A stretch of 64,000 nucleotides of DNA, taken from assembly GCF_002871945.2 (NCBI RefSeq), contig NZ_CP126963.1:1116001-1180000 (forward strand), written 5' to 3'. The stretch comes from Gleimia hominis. GTDB lineage: Bacteria; Actinomycetota; Actinomycetes; Actinomycetales; Actinomycetaceae. Below the pieces are notes generated by a model. It was given only the letters and a program-made list of their open reading frames with translations, did no database searches and was not told the DNA's origin. The position numbers and the translations under genes are program-made. Numbering within the stretch: position 1 is the stretch's first letter; each line of letters opens with the position of its first letter. This document shows positions 63,692 through 64,000 of this stretch, piece after piece.

Positions 63692-64000
63692 CTAGTCGAA
63701 AACTACGGTGCGGTCTCCGTTAAGCAGCACCCGGTGCTCACTGTGCCACCTCACCGCCTGAGCTAGGACCCGCCGCTCCACATCTTGCCCGCGCGCCACC
63801 AGGTCCTGCGTCGTATCCCGATGCGTTACCCGCGTGACGTCCTGTTCAATTATCGGCCCCTCATCCAAATCCGCAGTCACGTAATGAGCGGTTGCCCCTA
63901 TCAGTTTCACGCCCCGATCGTGTGCCTGCGCATACGGCCTCGCGCCTTTAAAAGACGGTAGGAACGAGTGGTGAATATTAATCACGTTGCCCTCTAATTC
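63692..64000 (-). CDS. purU: Formyltetrahydrofolate deformylase (partial, 5' end off right edge)
   Basis: The C-terminal 102 codons of PurU, which hydrolyses 10-formyl-THF to formate and THF. The strip [51 protein letters not shown] carries the catalytic Asn-His-Asp arrangement shared with PurN-type formyltransferases; [30 protein letters not shown] is the PurU ending. The N-terminal ACT domain lies outside the window. The location beside glyA-folD gathers three folate one-carbon enzymes. Confidence 0.93.
   Translation of the reverse strand, partial: ELEGNVINIHHSFLPSFKGARPYAQAHDRGVKLIGATAHYVTADLDEGPIIEQDVTRVTHRDTTQDLVARGQDVERRVLAQAVRWHSEHRVLLNGDRTVVFD

Overview
The window is an ordinary-looking stretch of chromosome from a moderately high-GC Gram-positive actinobacterium. 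GC looks to be in the high fifties by eye; it was not computed. The protein repertoire is actinobacterial: UPF0182, PPA1309, DUF2017, DUF3039, DUF501, an HRDC-containing UvrD2-like helicase, actinobacterial ClpS, a short cis-prenyltransferase and an LAxTG (class E sortase type) surface protein. Several gene neighbourhoods match Mycobacterium tuberculosis blocks in eroded form. The reduced gene blocks and the LAKTG protein suggest Actinomycetaceae or a relative, but genus and species cannot be named from this sequence alone.

Layout. 1-9.7 kb: UPF0182 / PPA1309 / PDZ-Lon / zinc-protease-like / cyclodehydratase-like / uvrD2 / nudC, matching the Rv3193c-Rv3199c block. 9.7-15.3 kb: rph-rdgB facing an MBL hydrolase-murI pair, then DUF2017, clpS and divergent pncB (the Rv1330c-Rv1341 block without mec-cysO-cysM). 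15.3-17.9 kb: SF2 helicase-DUF3039 pair and hup. 18.2-25.8 kb: DUF885 peptidase-maf, gltA, fdxA, a stand-alone SH3-like protein, typA and a PH-domain membrane protein. 25.9-31.9 kb: an opp-type peptide importer (oppB-oppC-fused oppDF, then a lipoprotein receptor carrying a frameshift). 32.1-43.2 kb: kup, ychF, rmuC, ispH, xseAB, cis-prenyltransferase, hemolysin III, greA and an AI-2E-family permease. 43.4-49.5 kb: msrA, FKBP, BI-1, one tRNA, nhaA, ppx, DUF501 and divIC. 49.6-56.3 kb: eno, a SurA-N-like lipoprotein, mfd and pth. 56.4-64 kb: a 2H phosphoesterase, yihY, a previously hidden 38-residue membrane protein, an LAKTG surface protein, xth, and glyA-folD next to a partial purU. There is no prophage, IS element, CRISPR array, plasmid module or rRNA operon.

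Functional themes are housekeeping: nucleotide-pool sanitation (rdgB, maf, nudC), DNA repair (uvrD2, mfd, xth, rmuC, xseAB), one-carbon metabolism (glyA-folD-purU), envelope and isoprenoid supply (murI, ispH, uppS), ion homeostasis (kup, nhaA) and peptide uptake.

The unusual material lies mostly at gene edges. First, several genes carry tandem duplications spanning or abutting their 3' ends, often copying the stop codon (uvrD2, xseB, folD, the BI-1 gene, the peptide-binding protein, kup, and in a coding form PPA1309). Second, many genes have a -10-like TANNNT hexamer exactly six bases before the start codon and no Shine-Dalgarno sequence, the arrangement of leaderless mRNAs; this also revises the start of mfd. 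Other points are a tRNA with a UAA anticodon but no long variable arm, an orphan TOMM cyclodehydratase-like protein, a UvrD2 without the expected tetracysteine motif, a low-complexity insertion in RdgB, a perfect 14-bp palindrome between uppS and the hemolysin III gene, and a 45-bp triple repeat between mfd and pth.
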